The notes below the pieces were generated by a model, which was not told where the DNA came from, searched no databases, and worked only from the letters and a program-made list of their open reading frames with translations. The position numbers were made by a program, and so were the translations under genes. Positions 1-12,041 of a DNA stretch of 64,000 nucleotides are shown one piece after another. How positions within the stretch are numbered: the stretch's first letter is position 1; each line of letters starts with the position of its first letter. Source of the DNA: Gymnogyps californianus (Eukaryota > Chordata > Aves > Accipitriformes > Cathartidae); NCBI RefSeq assembly GCF_018139145.2, contig NC_059471.1:214911494-214975493 (forward strand), written 5' to 3'.

Positions 1-3000
1 CCACCGAATACGACGGAAAAGGGGGAAAACCACTTCTACTGCGTCTGCTTCAGTATTTCTGGCAACACCACTCATCAGGGAATCACAGCACAAACTCTGC
101 GCCCCAAATAAGGTTCAATTTTTTCTTCTCGCTCCTTGAAAACCAAGCAAAGGACTCCAGGAGACATGGGTTCACCCCACATGTTCATCCCGACCGTGCC
201 CACGTGCTCCTCCGGCCCGTGCCGGAGGGTCCGTGCTTCTCCGCTGGCACCTCCCCGGGCTGACGCCTGCGGCGATGGCAAGGTCAGAGCGAGGGTTTCA
301 CATTTCCCAGCCCGGGCTGTTTACCCGGCGCTCAGGCTGAATTAAAACAACTGCTAGAGAGTGGCCTGAGTCAACAAGAGATCTGACGGCCACCCGACTC
401 CCGGGCAGGCTCTCCTGCCAACTTCCCAATAAAGAAAGAAAGCCGGGCTCGGGCTCAAGGCACAACTTTCCTTTGCTTTGTGTTGTGCATTTATGACCTG
501 GGCTTGGATAGTCCCAGGCACCTAAATGATGGGTACCTCATTCCCACTGCTGGGTGAAGGTGCTCGTGGTGCCTCGTGGGTCAGATGGATGGTTGGGTCT
601 CCCGACCTGTGCGTTGAGCCAACAGGAGCTACAGTCTGCACCCATCGGGGTGCCGAGACCCACGGAAGTTTGCATGGGCAGAGCCCAGAGCATTTCCCAA
701 ACCTGCCAGCTATGCAAAAGCAGGATCTTTCTGCAGTTGTGGTTAATGGGGATCCCACCAGCATGGGTTTGGGGTGAAGGCAAAGGCGGCCAGAGGATCA
801 CAGTGGCTGCAGTCCCCCAGATCTGCAGGACATGCTCTGAGCACGGACGTGTTGCGTGTCCCCTCCCTGTCCTGCCTTACACACAGATGCTCATTCCAGA
901 CCTGACCAGCTGAATAGCCCTGAAAATCCATCTCACGCAGGGTCCAATCCAGCCCTCCACGCCGAGACAAGCATAGTTCCCTCGGACACGTGCAGGAGCA
1001 CACGCAACCGCCTCGATCCCTGGCAGCCCGTGCCGCTGCTGCCTTCGGATGCTACTCAAAAATCTGGTCCTTTTGCATTCAGACAGAGTCAGTCATCGAC
1101 GAAACGGGGTGACTAAGACTCGGCGCTGGCACACGCCAGCCTCATCCCACGTTGCCTTGTCTTGTCTTGTTTGCAGTTGGGCCGTTAGCTGCCAAGGCCA
1201 CCCAACCCCATCGCTGCAAGCCCAGCGTAGCAGGACATCCAAAGCCAAGCCAGAAAAGGCAACCTCAGGTTTTCTAAGATTCGGACTGGTAAAGCCATTC
1301 CCCAAAAAAGACCTCTTCCCACCTTCATGTCCTCCACCGAGAAGTTGCCCTAATTGCTGCCGTTACAACAGCCATAAACCGTTTAATGGTTTATTAAATT
1401 GCTCTCCCATTTACGGCGCCAATGTGTTTGACTCGGGTTAGTTTCTGAGCAGCTCAGCTGCACCCAAAAATTACGAAAAGAAAAAAAGGAGAGGGGAAAC
1501 ACAGCAGCAACCAGAGCTGATTTCATGTTTAAGAGAACCGAAGGCTTTGCTGACTGCATTCCCCCACGTACATGTTCTTCACAGCTGGTAGGAGGTGGAA
1601 ATCCATTCCCTGCCTTTGGCAAATCAACCTTGGAGAAACAAACACACACAAAAGTCACTGCTGGCAGGTGCCTCTTCTGTCTCGACTCATCCTGCTCAGG
1701 TCGGTTCAACAACACGGAGATTTCGGTGGCGAAGCCACTTCCGAGTCCATCTTCCCACCCCAAAGCCTCGTCCTCAGCTGTGAATGGGATCCAGCCCTCC
1801 AGCTGGGAAACAGACCCAGGCTGGAAAAAAAAAAACCCAGCTTTTTTTTTCTTTATTATTTTAATTTTTTTGCAAAGGGAGTGTTGTTTCGCAAGCACGG
1901 ACCCATCCCTGGAGCGCTGGTGTTGGCACAAAGCGGGGCAGCATCCCGCGGTGGAGGGGCTTCATCGGGCTGCCCAAGCCCAAATCACAGCCTCAGCTGT
2001 GTCCTACTGTTCCTGTTAGAAATCCCTTGCTAATAAGGAGGATTTCCAAGAAAATCAGTGAGTGGGAGAAAAAACAAGTCAAAAACTCAAATTTCTGCAC
2101 CGAGCATGCTAGAGTCTCCTATTAGCATCAAGGTGGGATGCTCGCCTGGATCATACCTGGGATGAAGGGACAAGTTTATCTCCAAATAAATTTATATCGG
2201 TGACTAAGGAGCCTTTATTCTCCACTTGTGCAGGATAACCCGGCAGTGCCTGTCTGCATTTTTAGGGGCAGAATAATTCAATCTCCTTGGGCCGGGCACT
2301 CAGTCCCTGCCTTCAAGCCCGTGAGCAAGACACGCGCAGTGCAACCCGTCCTCCTGCTTATCCCCCGGCAGAAGCAGCCGGAGCATCCCAGCTCCAGAGA
2401 GAACGAAACTGGGAAGTCACATCCCCACTTGGAGCTTGTGGCCAGATCTGGGTGAGGGAGGCAGGAGGCTCAGTTTTTCTCCCAGTACCACTGGGAGAAA
2501 AACACCTCCCATCCCAGCGTGTTATCCCTGTTGTTTACCAGGCTCAGCTGTTCTCCAGGTTGCCTAGAAATAGCCAGAAAGCCCGGCAGTCCCCTGGCAC
2601 CGGCGATAGCTGCTCACGTCCCTTTCGCATGTCTCCGGAGGAGGAGGCTGCAGCTGCTGGGAGGGACGGTGGCGGTGCTGGGTGACGGCAAGGTCAGGAA
2701 AGCAGAGCCCGGCAGCGTTTTCTCCCTGCGTCCATGCGAACGGGGCATGCACAGCCCGTGCGGCTTCCCGGGGCCGGCACGTGCTCCGGCAGCCCTGCGT
2801 CCATGCCATCCCTCTCGGGTGGCCGAGCGTGGGCTCCCGCCGGCAGCTGCGTGCCAGCGGGCTGTGCACGGCCAAAAAAGAATAAATAAATCGGTAAACA
2901 AGTTCACCTCGCCGCCCTGCAAAGGGCTCTCCCTGCGTCAGGTTGGACAAACAAGCACCAGAGCTGACTGCCAAGGCGTCAGGGAAGGGAATAAATCAAG

Positions 3001-5218
3001 TTGTCTGAAGGGTTGCAGCCATTTAACACCAGTCCCGCTGCGTCCCTGCTCAAATGCCGGCTGCTGAGGGCTGCCAGCCCCACAAGGAGAGCCCAAAGCG
3101 GGGCTGGGGCTGCACAGGAACACAGCAGCACCTCCTTTTCCCGGCGGATTTATCATCACTCCTTCCCCAGCCCCAAAGCAGCATCGTTTCTCCCCAAGCC
3201 ATTTCATAGGGAGATATTTGTCTGTCTCAGACTTCCCACCCTGTCCTTGGATAACCTATTCCAGGGCTGAGCAAACCTTTCCCCGATTTCCAACCCAAAT
3301 CTCTCCAGATGGGGTTTTAACACCCCGCTCCTACCCACAGGGGTTGATTTGGAAGCTCCGCGTTGCGCTACGGTAAGGTCTGGACCAGTGATGCACACCA
3401 AAATGCACCAACGTGGGGGACACGCTGCAGGAGGCTCAGGCATGGTGAGGTTTGATGCAGAATGCTGGATCTGCAGATAAGAGCAGCTAAAGCCACAATC
3501 ACAGCTGCCTCCTGCGTATCGCTGCACCCTCCTGTGCCTCAGTTTCCCTTGCCTCGAGTGATAAAGCTGGAAACCCTCCACTGAGGACTGAAGGACTGGG
3601 GAGAGGGGGAATAAAAAAATCTCAGCAGCCAACTCTGAACAAACAGCACGGTGCCCCTGGAGAAAAAATAATAATAATGAAAAACCAAAAGGAAAGCCCA
3701 ATTCCAGGGTGTTTTAGCATGAGGGTGGTATAGAAAATGCAGGAGGTTGGGTTTTCTGGCCCGGATGGTGCTGGTTCCTCACCACCAGGGAAGGGCACAT
3801 CTCACTCCAGGCCCTGTGCTTTTGGGAAGAGGTTTAACCTGGGGTGGGCTGGGGTAGGCAACACCAAGGAGATGTTTCCAGAACGGAATGTATGGGAGAG
3901 CACAAAATGAGAGCGATTTTGTGGTCCAGGAAGGAGAAACCTGGGGTGGAAAATGTGGGAACAGCTTTCAGTCTGAAAAAGGATGTTATAAAGAAAATGA
4001 TAACTGTCCTCGATAGCAAGGAAAAGTTGTCTAGGTATGAGGGAAAGCCAAATACCTCTTGGGAGGACACAGAATCCCCCAGGGGAAAACACAAGGGAAA
4101 TTTGAAACTGCTTGTGTAGGTTTGATCTTCACTCCCAACCAGGGCTTGTCCCCCATCCCCTGCTTTTTTAGCCTTAAAATGTGGTTATGCAGGGGAAAAA
4201 AAAGCGGGGTGCCCTGGAGAGACGTGCGTGCCCTGCGTGTGCGTGTGTGCACGCACGCACCAGGCAAACAGGGATCACGCCTCGCCGGCTGCTGGTTTTG
4301 AAATCCTCCCACGTCCCTCTACGAAAAACCCGTGGTCATCTGATTTAAAGCCTTTGGAGTCGTTTTATGCCGAGATGAATTTCTCCATCATTGAGGGTGT
4401 GTTAGGGAAGGGTTCGGCATGCCAGCCGCCCTGCCGGCACGGGCTCCTGATGGCAAAGGCAACGTCAGAGATGCTGGAATGCCCACACTGAGCTTCCTAC
4501 ATGACCCTTCTTCATGGGCCAAGCCCAGCCAGCTGGGCTTTTCCTATGTAACATGGCCACTGAGCCTGGTCTTCAGCTGGTGGCGTGGATAGAAAGCACC
4601 GGGGTCATGCCGATGTCTCTTCACCATCTAAATACAGCAGAGTCCTTCTCCATCCATGCAGGAAGGAGGCAGGACACCAAAAGGAGGGTTTTTCCAGCAT
4701 CTCGAGTTGCTTGGTGGGTTGCTGGCCCTGGAAAGGCAAGTTACAGGCATGTCTGCCTGCTCCCAGGTTACGAGATGAGGAGATGCTATCAGCGGCTGCA
4801 TCTTTACGTCGTTTCAATTCCCAGACTCAGGAAGTCTGAGAGGCAGTGACAACCGATATCTCCCCACCAGATGGTTTCTGTGGAGCGATCGGGGTGCAGA
4901 GCGGGTCCGAAAATCCCCCACTGGACCTTACAGCTCCCCCACAGGGAGCTGCAAACCCTTTACGAGCCTCCTGCAATAGATTCAAGTCCGGTGGCGGTTC
5001 CACCTCCAGCTGGTGGCAAGCGAAGGATGTCCCACCTAGCCACCGCAGCCTGGCATGTCCTCCCCTGCACCAATGCCACGAGACGTGGTGGGCTTTGCTG
5101 CTTGGTTGTGCGTAGCCCCATGAGCACCAACGGGAAGACAACCACGAGGCACGGTGGCTCCTTAAACCCATTAAAAACTCTCCATGAGTGGTCGTAAATG
5201 CTAAAGAAAGTGTGATGT
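1..5218. other. GC-rich non-coding stretch, presumed PFKFB3 intron 1
   Basis: No exon that I recognise lies here on either strand. The many open frames are short, overlap on both strands and look like products of high GC content. Because the PFKFB3 start exon at 11.9 kb runs leftward and no PFKFB3 kinase-domain exon (glycine-rich P-loop, GLPARGKT type) is visible, this stretch is inferred to be part of a long first intron. A CpG-richer patch lies at about 2,560-2,900 and an alternating purine-pyrimidine tract at 4,234-4,260. Confidence 0.55.
4234..4260. repeat. Alternating purine-pyrimidine (GT/GC) tract, Z-DNA prone
   Basis: Twenty-seven consecutive bases alternate pyrimidine and purine without a break, mostly GT/GC on the left half and AC/GC on the right. 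The tract is also an imperfect inverted repeat around its centre. Such runs are known to favour Z-DNA under negative supercoiling. No function is implied by the sequence alone. Confidence 0.7.
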
Positions 5219-5822
5219 TGTCGTGGTTTAACCCCAGTCAGCAGCTCAGCACCATGCAGCCGTTTCCCCCTCCCCCTCCCAGTGGGGTGAGGAGGAGGAA
5301 AGCAAAGGAAAAAAAAGTAAAACTCGTGGGTTGAGATAAGAACAGTTTAATAACTAAAGTAAAATATAATACTAACAATAGTAATAATGAAATATAATAA
5401 TAATAGTAATGAAAAGGAATGCAACAAGAAAAAAAAGGAGGGGGGGGGGAAGGAAAAAAACCAGTGATGCACAATGCAGTTGCTCACCACCCGCTGACCG
5501 ATGCCCAGTTAGTTCCCGAGCCGCGATCCGCGCCGCCCGGCCAACTCCCCCCCGTTTATATACTGGGCATGACGTTCTATGGTATGGAATACCCCTTTGG
5601 CTAGTTCGGGTCAGCTGCCCTGGCCGTGCTCCCTCCCAGCTCCTTGCACACCTGCTTGCTGGCAGAGCATGGGAAACTGAAAAATCCTTGGCTGAAGATA
5701 AGCGCTACTTAGCAACAACTAAAACATCAGCGTGTTATCAACATTATTCTCACACCAAATCCAAAACACAGCACTGTACCAGCTACTAAAAAGAAAGCTC
5801 TGTCCCAGCCGAAACCAGGACA
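5219..5822 (-). mobile_element. Solo LTR A, avian endogenous retrovirus (ERVL-like)
   Basis: The element is 604 bp and, on the minus strand, starts TGTCCTGG and ends CCACGACA, the usual TG...CA retroviral termini. It is flanked by a perfect 5-bp target duplication, GATGT, at 5,214-5,218 and 5,823-5,827. Reading on the minus strand there is a TATA box (TATATAAA, 5,562-5,555), then an AT-rich trinucleotide stretch and ATTAAA polyA-like motifs, so it has promoter and polyA parts. No gag, pol or env sequence is attached, so it is a recombined solo LTR. Five-base duplications fit ERVL-type integrases; the family name is not certain. Three relatives occur in this window. Confidence 0.92.
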
Positions 5823-8800
5823 GATGTCAAAGAGGCAGTGGAGAGGTCATGCTCACCAAGTACTTTCTTGGAGCTGCAGGGAGCAGGGACGTGCCAGGAC
5901 GGGTGTGATAGGGGGACAGACCCCTGCTCCTTTGGGTCATTTACTCGTGTTTCGCTCAAGAGGCCAGAAAGAGGATGAAACGAAACCAAGAGCCAGAAGG
6001 AAAATACCCCGGCAAGAAACACCAGCCAGGGGGCAAAGCAGGACATGAGGAGGTTTCCAGCCTTCCAGGAAAGGTGTTCATTGCAAACAAGGTGATGGTT
6101 TTACTCAGGCACGAGCCGGTGAGTCAGGAGAGCCGGGGCCAGCTCTGCCGCGCATTTCCTCCCTGCCCTTTGAGCAGACGGCTGCGAGCGGACGCCCACG
6201 CCGTCACCGTCACTGGGACAGCCCCCACGGGGAGCTACAGCGGGCAGGTGTCCCCCCAAGCAGCTCCCGGCTCCCCACTTGGCTTCTCCACATCGGATGC
6301 ATTGCTCATCAGCGCTCATAAATCTTCCCCGGTGCCTTTGACGGGAAGCGCTGGATAAAATGTTTTCCAGGGCTGCCAGGAAAGCACGACATCGAGGAGC
6401 GACGGGTGATGTGACCAGCAAACGCAGCAGCATGTAGATTTGCAGGGTATTGCCAGCAAGCCAGAAAGCATCCCAAAGTGACAAAAATATCCCTTTTAAT
6501 ACCAAAAAGCTGCAGAAAGGGAAGTCTCCATCCTTAGCTGTGATCACTTTGCAAAAGCAGAGAGTTTCCCGTCAGAGGGTGTTATAATCTGACTGCAGGA
6601 GTTGTGAAATCAAGGAAGCGCTCGATAGCGAAGGGGACACGCAGTGGAAATAATAACGCCGAGATGTGGCACTCTCTTGCCCTTTCCCTTCATGCTCACG
6701 TGCAAAAGGCACCTCTGCTCCTGCTAACAAGAGCCTCCGTGATCTCAGCAAGCAGAAATGAGACCAGAAGATGGCATAACTTCTGCTAACAGAAAGCAAA
6801 AAGGCTTAATAAAGAGCAGTATTGTTACAGCGGCCGGGCTGTCTACCCACTCCTCCCACCACGCGGCTAGAAATTGCAGTGCTTGGTGGCAGAAATCACC
6901 TCCGCAACGTCATCCCCACCAGGGCATTTCTCCTGCCAAAACAACTCCCGTTATCAGTTTCCTCACTGTATAATAACTTCTGCCGCCTTTGGATAGGAGC
7001 TGCTCGCAGGAGATTGCTCTGATAGCCACCGGCAGAGAGAAGCCGGGGGGGGTGGACATCAGCAGGGCTTTGTGCAGGTCTACCAGGTGCTCTTCTCCAC
7101 CCGGTGTCGTGGGACGCTGCAAACCTCCACGCAGACAAGCACCCCATGGTGGCTGGGATGTGGTGGATGAGGGACGTCCAACACAACATAGCTGCAGTGG
7201 GGTCAGGAGATGTGACACACAGTGAGGTGTCTGCAGAGCAGCCCTGTGCCCTGAAAGCATCCCGAGGGCTGGATTTAGGGATTGCTGTTACAGAGTCTCC
7301 AAGATCTCCAGACAACTTGGCTGATGGTGAGTGAATCAATCCTTGTGGAGGTAGGTGCGATGTGGGGAGGAAGGACCCTGGGAATATTAGGGATGGTTTT
7401 TCAAACCTGCTGCTCCCCTCTGCGTGGTGGGTGCTCAGCTCCTCCAGCCCCTTGCTAGCCTTGAGACGATTGTATTCATCTCAGCTGCATGCTGCCACCT
7501 TGGAGCCAAGTGTCTGGCTCTCCTTGCGGTCAATGGCAATGGAGAGGTTGCCACCGGGGCCGCTGAGCCCATCCATCATCAAAGCCCCCTCCTGTGGGCC
7601 TGCCCGTACATTGCCTCCTGGGGGGACCTGGATGCTGTACACCTCACTCCAGAGGGCTAAGGAAGGCGAGAGCCATCTCACCCCATGTGACATATGCAAG
7701 GATGCCCACCAGATTGTTCTCAGCCTGGGAAGAGATGTTTAATCCAGCTCGTGTGCAGCGACCACGAGGCACCACTTGCTTTCCCACTGCCAGCCCAGCA
7801 GATGAAGGACAGAGGTCAAGTTTCAGCCGCAGACCCCTCAGAAGCTCCCTGACCGCCGTGCTTGTGCTTTTTCCGGTGTCCCTCCTTCTTCTCTTGCCTC
7901 TGCAAGCTGTGCCTGCTCCTCCAGAGGCTGCACAGAATCCCAACACTGGTCCACCATGCCCATGGCTCTTCTAATCTCCACCTATGAGTTCTTCTTGTTT
8001 ATCCTGCAAAGACAGCATGCTCAGCACACTTGGCTGCAGTCATCCAAGCTGTCTCTGCTTGGGGTTGTACCGGTGTTGCACAACCGCAGCCGATGTCCAT
8101 GTCAGCAGAGCCCCTTTGTAGGAACACGGTGTCCACCATCGCCTCTCCAAACCACAGCCCGCATCCATCCAGGCCCGCCTCTGCCACCAGCGTGATCCTC
8201 CTTGACGGTCCCAGAGAAGACCATCAACAGACAAAATCAACACCAACCACTCCAGAATCTGCCCCCTCATCAAGCCCCGAGTCCTCTTTCTTGCCCGATT
8301 CAAGCCATGCATCGTGGCGGGATCCTTTGCTCACACCAGTCCGGCCCTAACATCCCCTGATGACCGGTGATCCAAACAGCACCCAGTGGGTCCCCCATCC
8401 AACAGCTCGAAGCCAACCTACACCTTTATATATACCCATAAATAATATATTCATGGTGTCACGCATCTTTTTTTCAGCTGGGAAGCACCTCGCACCATGC
8501 ATCTGTCCTGCCCTTGCCAACTTGCTTAGTGGCTGTACCCATACCCTGGGGAGCCAGTCGCTCCCAGTATCACGCGTCTGATCTCTGCTCGCTGGCTTTC
8601 AGTCTTATCTCCGGCTCCTTCCCAGCCAGCAACACCACCAGGATTTCATTCGTCCTTTGACAAATGACAAACATCCTGCTCTCTGGCAATATCCCGGCTG
8701 CTTATTACCTGCACACTCCCAGGCTTCCTTGCGTCAGCCGCAGTAATTAAATCGTGTTTTTCAGGCGGGGCGAAGGGCGTTTCAGGTGAAAGCTCCCGAC

Positions 8801-10973
8801 ACCTCCTGCCAGCAGAGCTGTAGCCACGGATGGGGCTTTGCCAGGGTAACGGCACCGCTTGGGGATCAGGACTTTCTCCAGGGCTCCCAGGTGATGCGGT
8901 GATGCCGTAAGAAATTAATTCCTGCCCTAAGCTCATTCCTTCTGGCTGTCCTCGAGCTTCTCTGCTAGAAATACCTTTCTTTAATATCTGAAACTGCCAA
9001 ATGCCTCGAGGTCGGCTGAATGGCAACTGTTGCACAGACATGAAGTGCAGATCCTGGGGCAATGCCACTGGCTACGATGCCCAGAGAGAAAGGAGGCAGA
9101 ACAGAGTCAAGGCAATGAGGATTTAGCACAGACTTGTCAGGGAGACCCGGGAAAGTGATGCCAAAGCTGCACGCGGCGAGAAGCCAGCAGAGCTAGGGTG
9201 GAGTTTGCATTTTACACCCCAGGATACTCCATTTCCACACACAGGGGTGTGCAAAGACAGCTCAGGGCCTCCAAAATGCACATCTCAAAGTCTCCCTGTG
9301 CCTCAAGCTACCTGGAGTTTGCAGAGCGGCAGCCTTTAGGCAGGGCCTCCTCTTCACACCCCGGATCTGGGTGGCGGTGAGCAAGCCCTGGAGTGAGTCG
9401 CTGCTCCCGAAAGGCTCCCAAAGGAAAGGCACAGCCTCCTCGCTGAGCTGGATGGAGTCCTTGTTTTCCTCTAGGAGGATCGGGCAGGCACCCTGACTCC
9501 AAATCAGGCTGAGGCCACCACCTTCAGCCAGGATTTTTAATGCTGAGTTCAACCAAGTTGAACTACAGGGAAAATATCTTCATGCCCGACCCTCCTGCAA
9601 ACTAAGGATATGCACAGCTCACTCTGTGCAGCTTTTCAAGGGCAGTCAGAAGACTGTGCTCTCCACAGCCCTCCTGCCTGGTGGCTTATAGATGTGCCCA
9701 TGGGAAGCCCAGGCAGCCCAGCTGCAGCCACCGAGCAGTGCTCTGGGCCTGGCTGGTGACATGGGGTCCCACCACCCCAATGGGATGCTCTCAGCTGGGG
9801 TCAAGTCTACACAGACTGCAGCCAGGCCTTACAAGCATTGTCGTGGCCGAACTCACACAGGTCTATTCCAGTCTAAGCGAGTCTCACAGCCTCCATCTGC
9901 AAGAAGAAGGGGTCCTTGGGGGGGTCTCCAGCATGAGCTGCGCATGCACGTGCACAAGCGATGGACAAAACCCATCCACGCTGGCCTCTGTGCCACGTTA
10001 GATCTTCCCAAGGTGGAGCTGCAAGTTGATGGAAGGAGCTGCTGGCGGCTGCTCTGGCATTTCAAGGTTGACCTCTAGAGGAAGTTTCTAGAGGAGTTAT
10101 GGCTGCGAGGGTGACACAGTGGCTGCAGAACTGAATTGCCCATAGCAGGGTCCCGAGGACTTGCAGGTTAGCTGTGCCCCAGGTATCTAGCGGCGACGGC
10201 AAGCACAGCATGGTGCCCCAACAAACAGGTTCTCCCCAATTCAGATGTGCTGGGCAAGACAGCATGGAAATGCATCCTCATCACTGCAAACCTACCGTGT
10301 GTCCCCGAGCGCTGGAGACCTGCCCATCGTATTTATCACTGGGATCCCTGCTGAGGCTGCAGCGGGGCCACACGAGCTCCCCTCCAACACGGGAAGCTCC
10401 CCCCGGCCCTCCGTGCTCACCCCCAAGGGCTCAGCGCTTTTAAAGCCTGACACGCTCTGCTTTCCTCCAAGCGCCCACCCCCCAGCATCTCTCCTTCTGC
10501 TCTGAACGAATCTGTTCATCACCTAAAATTAAATCAAGACCTGAAGTCTGCTGCGCTGTCAGGATACGAGGGTGTGAACCACATCACACTTCACTGAGCC
10601 TTAAAAGGCAACATAAATCTCCGCGCCTTAGATCATGGGCTGTGTGAACATCACTGCGGGCAAACTGCCACACACCCAAAACATCCTCCCCAGAGCAGGG
10701 AGAGGTGAGAAAAACAAATCCAGCCCTCCCTCCCAATTTTTCATTCCCTCCCTGCTGCCCTTTCATGCCATGCCAGCCTCAGTGTGTAACATCTCCGCAG
10801 CGGTACCCTCTGCCCCTGCCCCAGCACTGCCAGCCCCCAGCACGGCACTGAGCTGCCCACCGGTCCGCAGACACCGATCCACTTTGGCAAAGCACCTGGG
10901 TTAGATGCCGACCAGCATCTTCGCCCCACGTCCTTGCACATCCCAACTTAACCCTGCCTCCCTTTGGCTTTTG
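5823..10973. other. Non-coding stretch, presumed PFKFB3 intron 1
   Basis: I see no recognisable exon, RNA gene or transposon here. Base composition is GC-rich and typical of a gene-dense bird macro- or intermediate chromosome segment. Open frames on both strands lack supported splice sites or family similarity. The stretch is assigned to PFKFB3 intron 1 only by its position downstream of the start exon at 11.9 kb. Confidence 0.5.
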
Positions 10974-11042
10974 TGTCTCCTGGAGAAGACTTTTTCCCCT
11001 CCGTTTCTCCTGGAGAAGACTTTTTCCCCTCCGTTTCTCCTC
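10974..11042. repeat. 30-bp tandem duplication
   Basis: A 30-base unit beginning TGGAGAAGACTTTTTCCCCT is present twice in perfect succession (10,981-11,010 and 11,011-11,040), with a partial TCTCC flank on the left. The identity suggests a recent duplication or an assembly stutter. Confidence 0.9.
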
Positions 11043-11916
11043 CCAGTAGAGCTGCTAGGACAAGGGGCCACCACGAGCATCCTGCTCTGTGCCCCACCAT
11101 GCCCGCACTGTGATACCCCTCTGGGATGAAGAGGAGGTGACATTAAGGGCCTCTGCTTCGCAGCAGCCCGGAGAGGATGGGAAACTCATCCATCCCCCCG
11201 TGGGGCAGCACAGGAGCAGCTATCAGGGCTTTAGGGCTCATAGCTGGGTCCTTCTTGCCCCACGTTGCCAAGCCAGGGGATGGCAAGGGGGGATTTCTGC
11301 CAGCTGCTGGGATGGAGTTTTTGGGAAAAGAGACGGTTTGGGGTGCAGATCGGAGAGCGCCACGGCGTGAAAGAGGGCTGCCCAGGTGGGGTACCCCTCT
11401 CAAAAGCCGTTTACCTCCCCGGTCTCTCCTCCCAGGCTCTCAATGGCACAGCTCCTCCAGCTGAGCATCTCCCAAGGGCCGCCACAAATGCACGCAGGTT
11501 GCCAGTTCTCAGCCTGCATCACCCCAACCAACCCCCAGCAGCACCCCCCTGCCCAGAAACGTCCTGCTCCCTTCTCGTCCTCAGCCCTTGCACCACCCAG
11601 AGCAATTTATTCCCCCCAGAGCAGGGAGAGACGAAAAACCCCACAGCCAAGGGAAGGCGGAGGGGAGACAGTTGCCCTTTGCAGGCTGCATTTCTACTCC
11701 CCCTACCCCAGCATCCTGGGGTGCCCCCCATTCCTTTCCTCCCCCCGCCCCGAAAACCAGCGGTGCAGCAAAGCCGGGCACAGCCCCCATCTCCCACCCC
11801 TGCAAGGAGGCACCTCAAGGGGCGAGGACCCCAGCCCCAGCCCTGGCCCCCCACCTTCCCCCCTCTCGCGGCCTGGGGAGCACCCCGGGGTGCTGCCCCC
11901 CCGATCCAGCCCCTAC

Positions 11917-11932
11917 CTTTGCGGAACGGCAT
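11917..11932 (-). CDS. PFKFB3: PFKFB3 alternative first coding exon (MPFRK + 1 base), partial gene
   Basis: PFKFB3 is the bifunctional 6-phosphofructo-2-kinase/fructose-2,6-bisphosphatase that sets fructose-2,6-bisphosphate levels and so drives glycolysis in the cytosol. On the minus strand ATG CCG TTC CGC AAA G is followed at once by GTAGGG, a good donor. This gives MPFRK plus the first base of the next codon. A known vertebrate PFKFB3 isoform begins MPFRKA and then joins the common exon 2, so length, residues and splice phase all match. The gene lies downstream of RBM17 on the same strand, as in mammals. Exon 2 and the rest are not in the window; intron 1 runs off the left end. The other known N-terminus (MPLELTQS type) was looked for and not seen. 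The exon is too short for ORF-based gene callers. Identity rests on six codons, a donor, a TATA box and synteny together. Confidence 0.82.
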
Positions 11933-11995
11933 GGGGCGGGCGGGAGGCAGGGCTGCGCTCGGACGCCTGGGTTCCGCGGTCGCGGATGCCTTGCT

Positions 11996-12005
11996 CTTTT
12001 ATATA
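11996..12005 (-). promoter_or_regulatory. PFKFB3: TATA box of the PFKFB3 MPFRK promoter
   Basis: Reading on the minus strand, TATATAAAAG lies about 65 bases upstream of the PFKFB3 ATG. Initiation about 30 bases downstream of it would give a 5' UTR of roughly 35-45 bases in GC-rich sequence. The inducible PFKFB3 promoter in mammals drives this isoform. The transcription start is inferred, not seen. Confidence 0.65.
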
Positions 12006-12040
12006 TCTATATCTATATCTATATCTATGTATATATATGT
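12001..12040. repeat. TATATC hexanucleotide microsatellite
   Basis: Several copies of an ATATCT-type unit run in tandem and degrade into TATATATG at the right. The left edge merges with the TATA box of the PFKFB3 start exon, so repeat-length changes would alter sequence just upstream of that box. Confidence 0.85.
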
Positions 12041-12041
12041 T

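Noticed and set aside
3241..3290. Possible CR1 relic (AACCTATTCCAGGG)
   Set aside because: The match is under 40 bases and lacks neighbouring CR1 sequence.
5238..5474. Hydrophobic minus-strand frame resembling membrane segments
   Set aside because: It is the translated AT-trinucleotide stretch of LTR A; equivalent frames appear in LTRs C and D.
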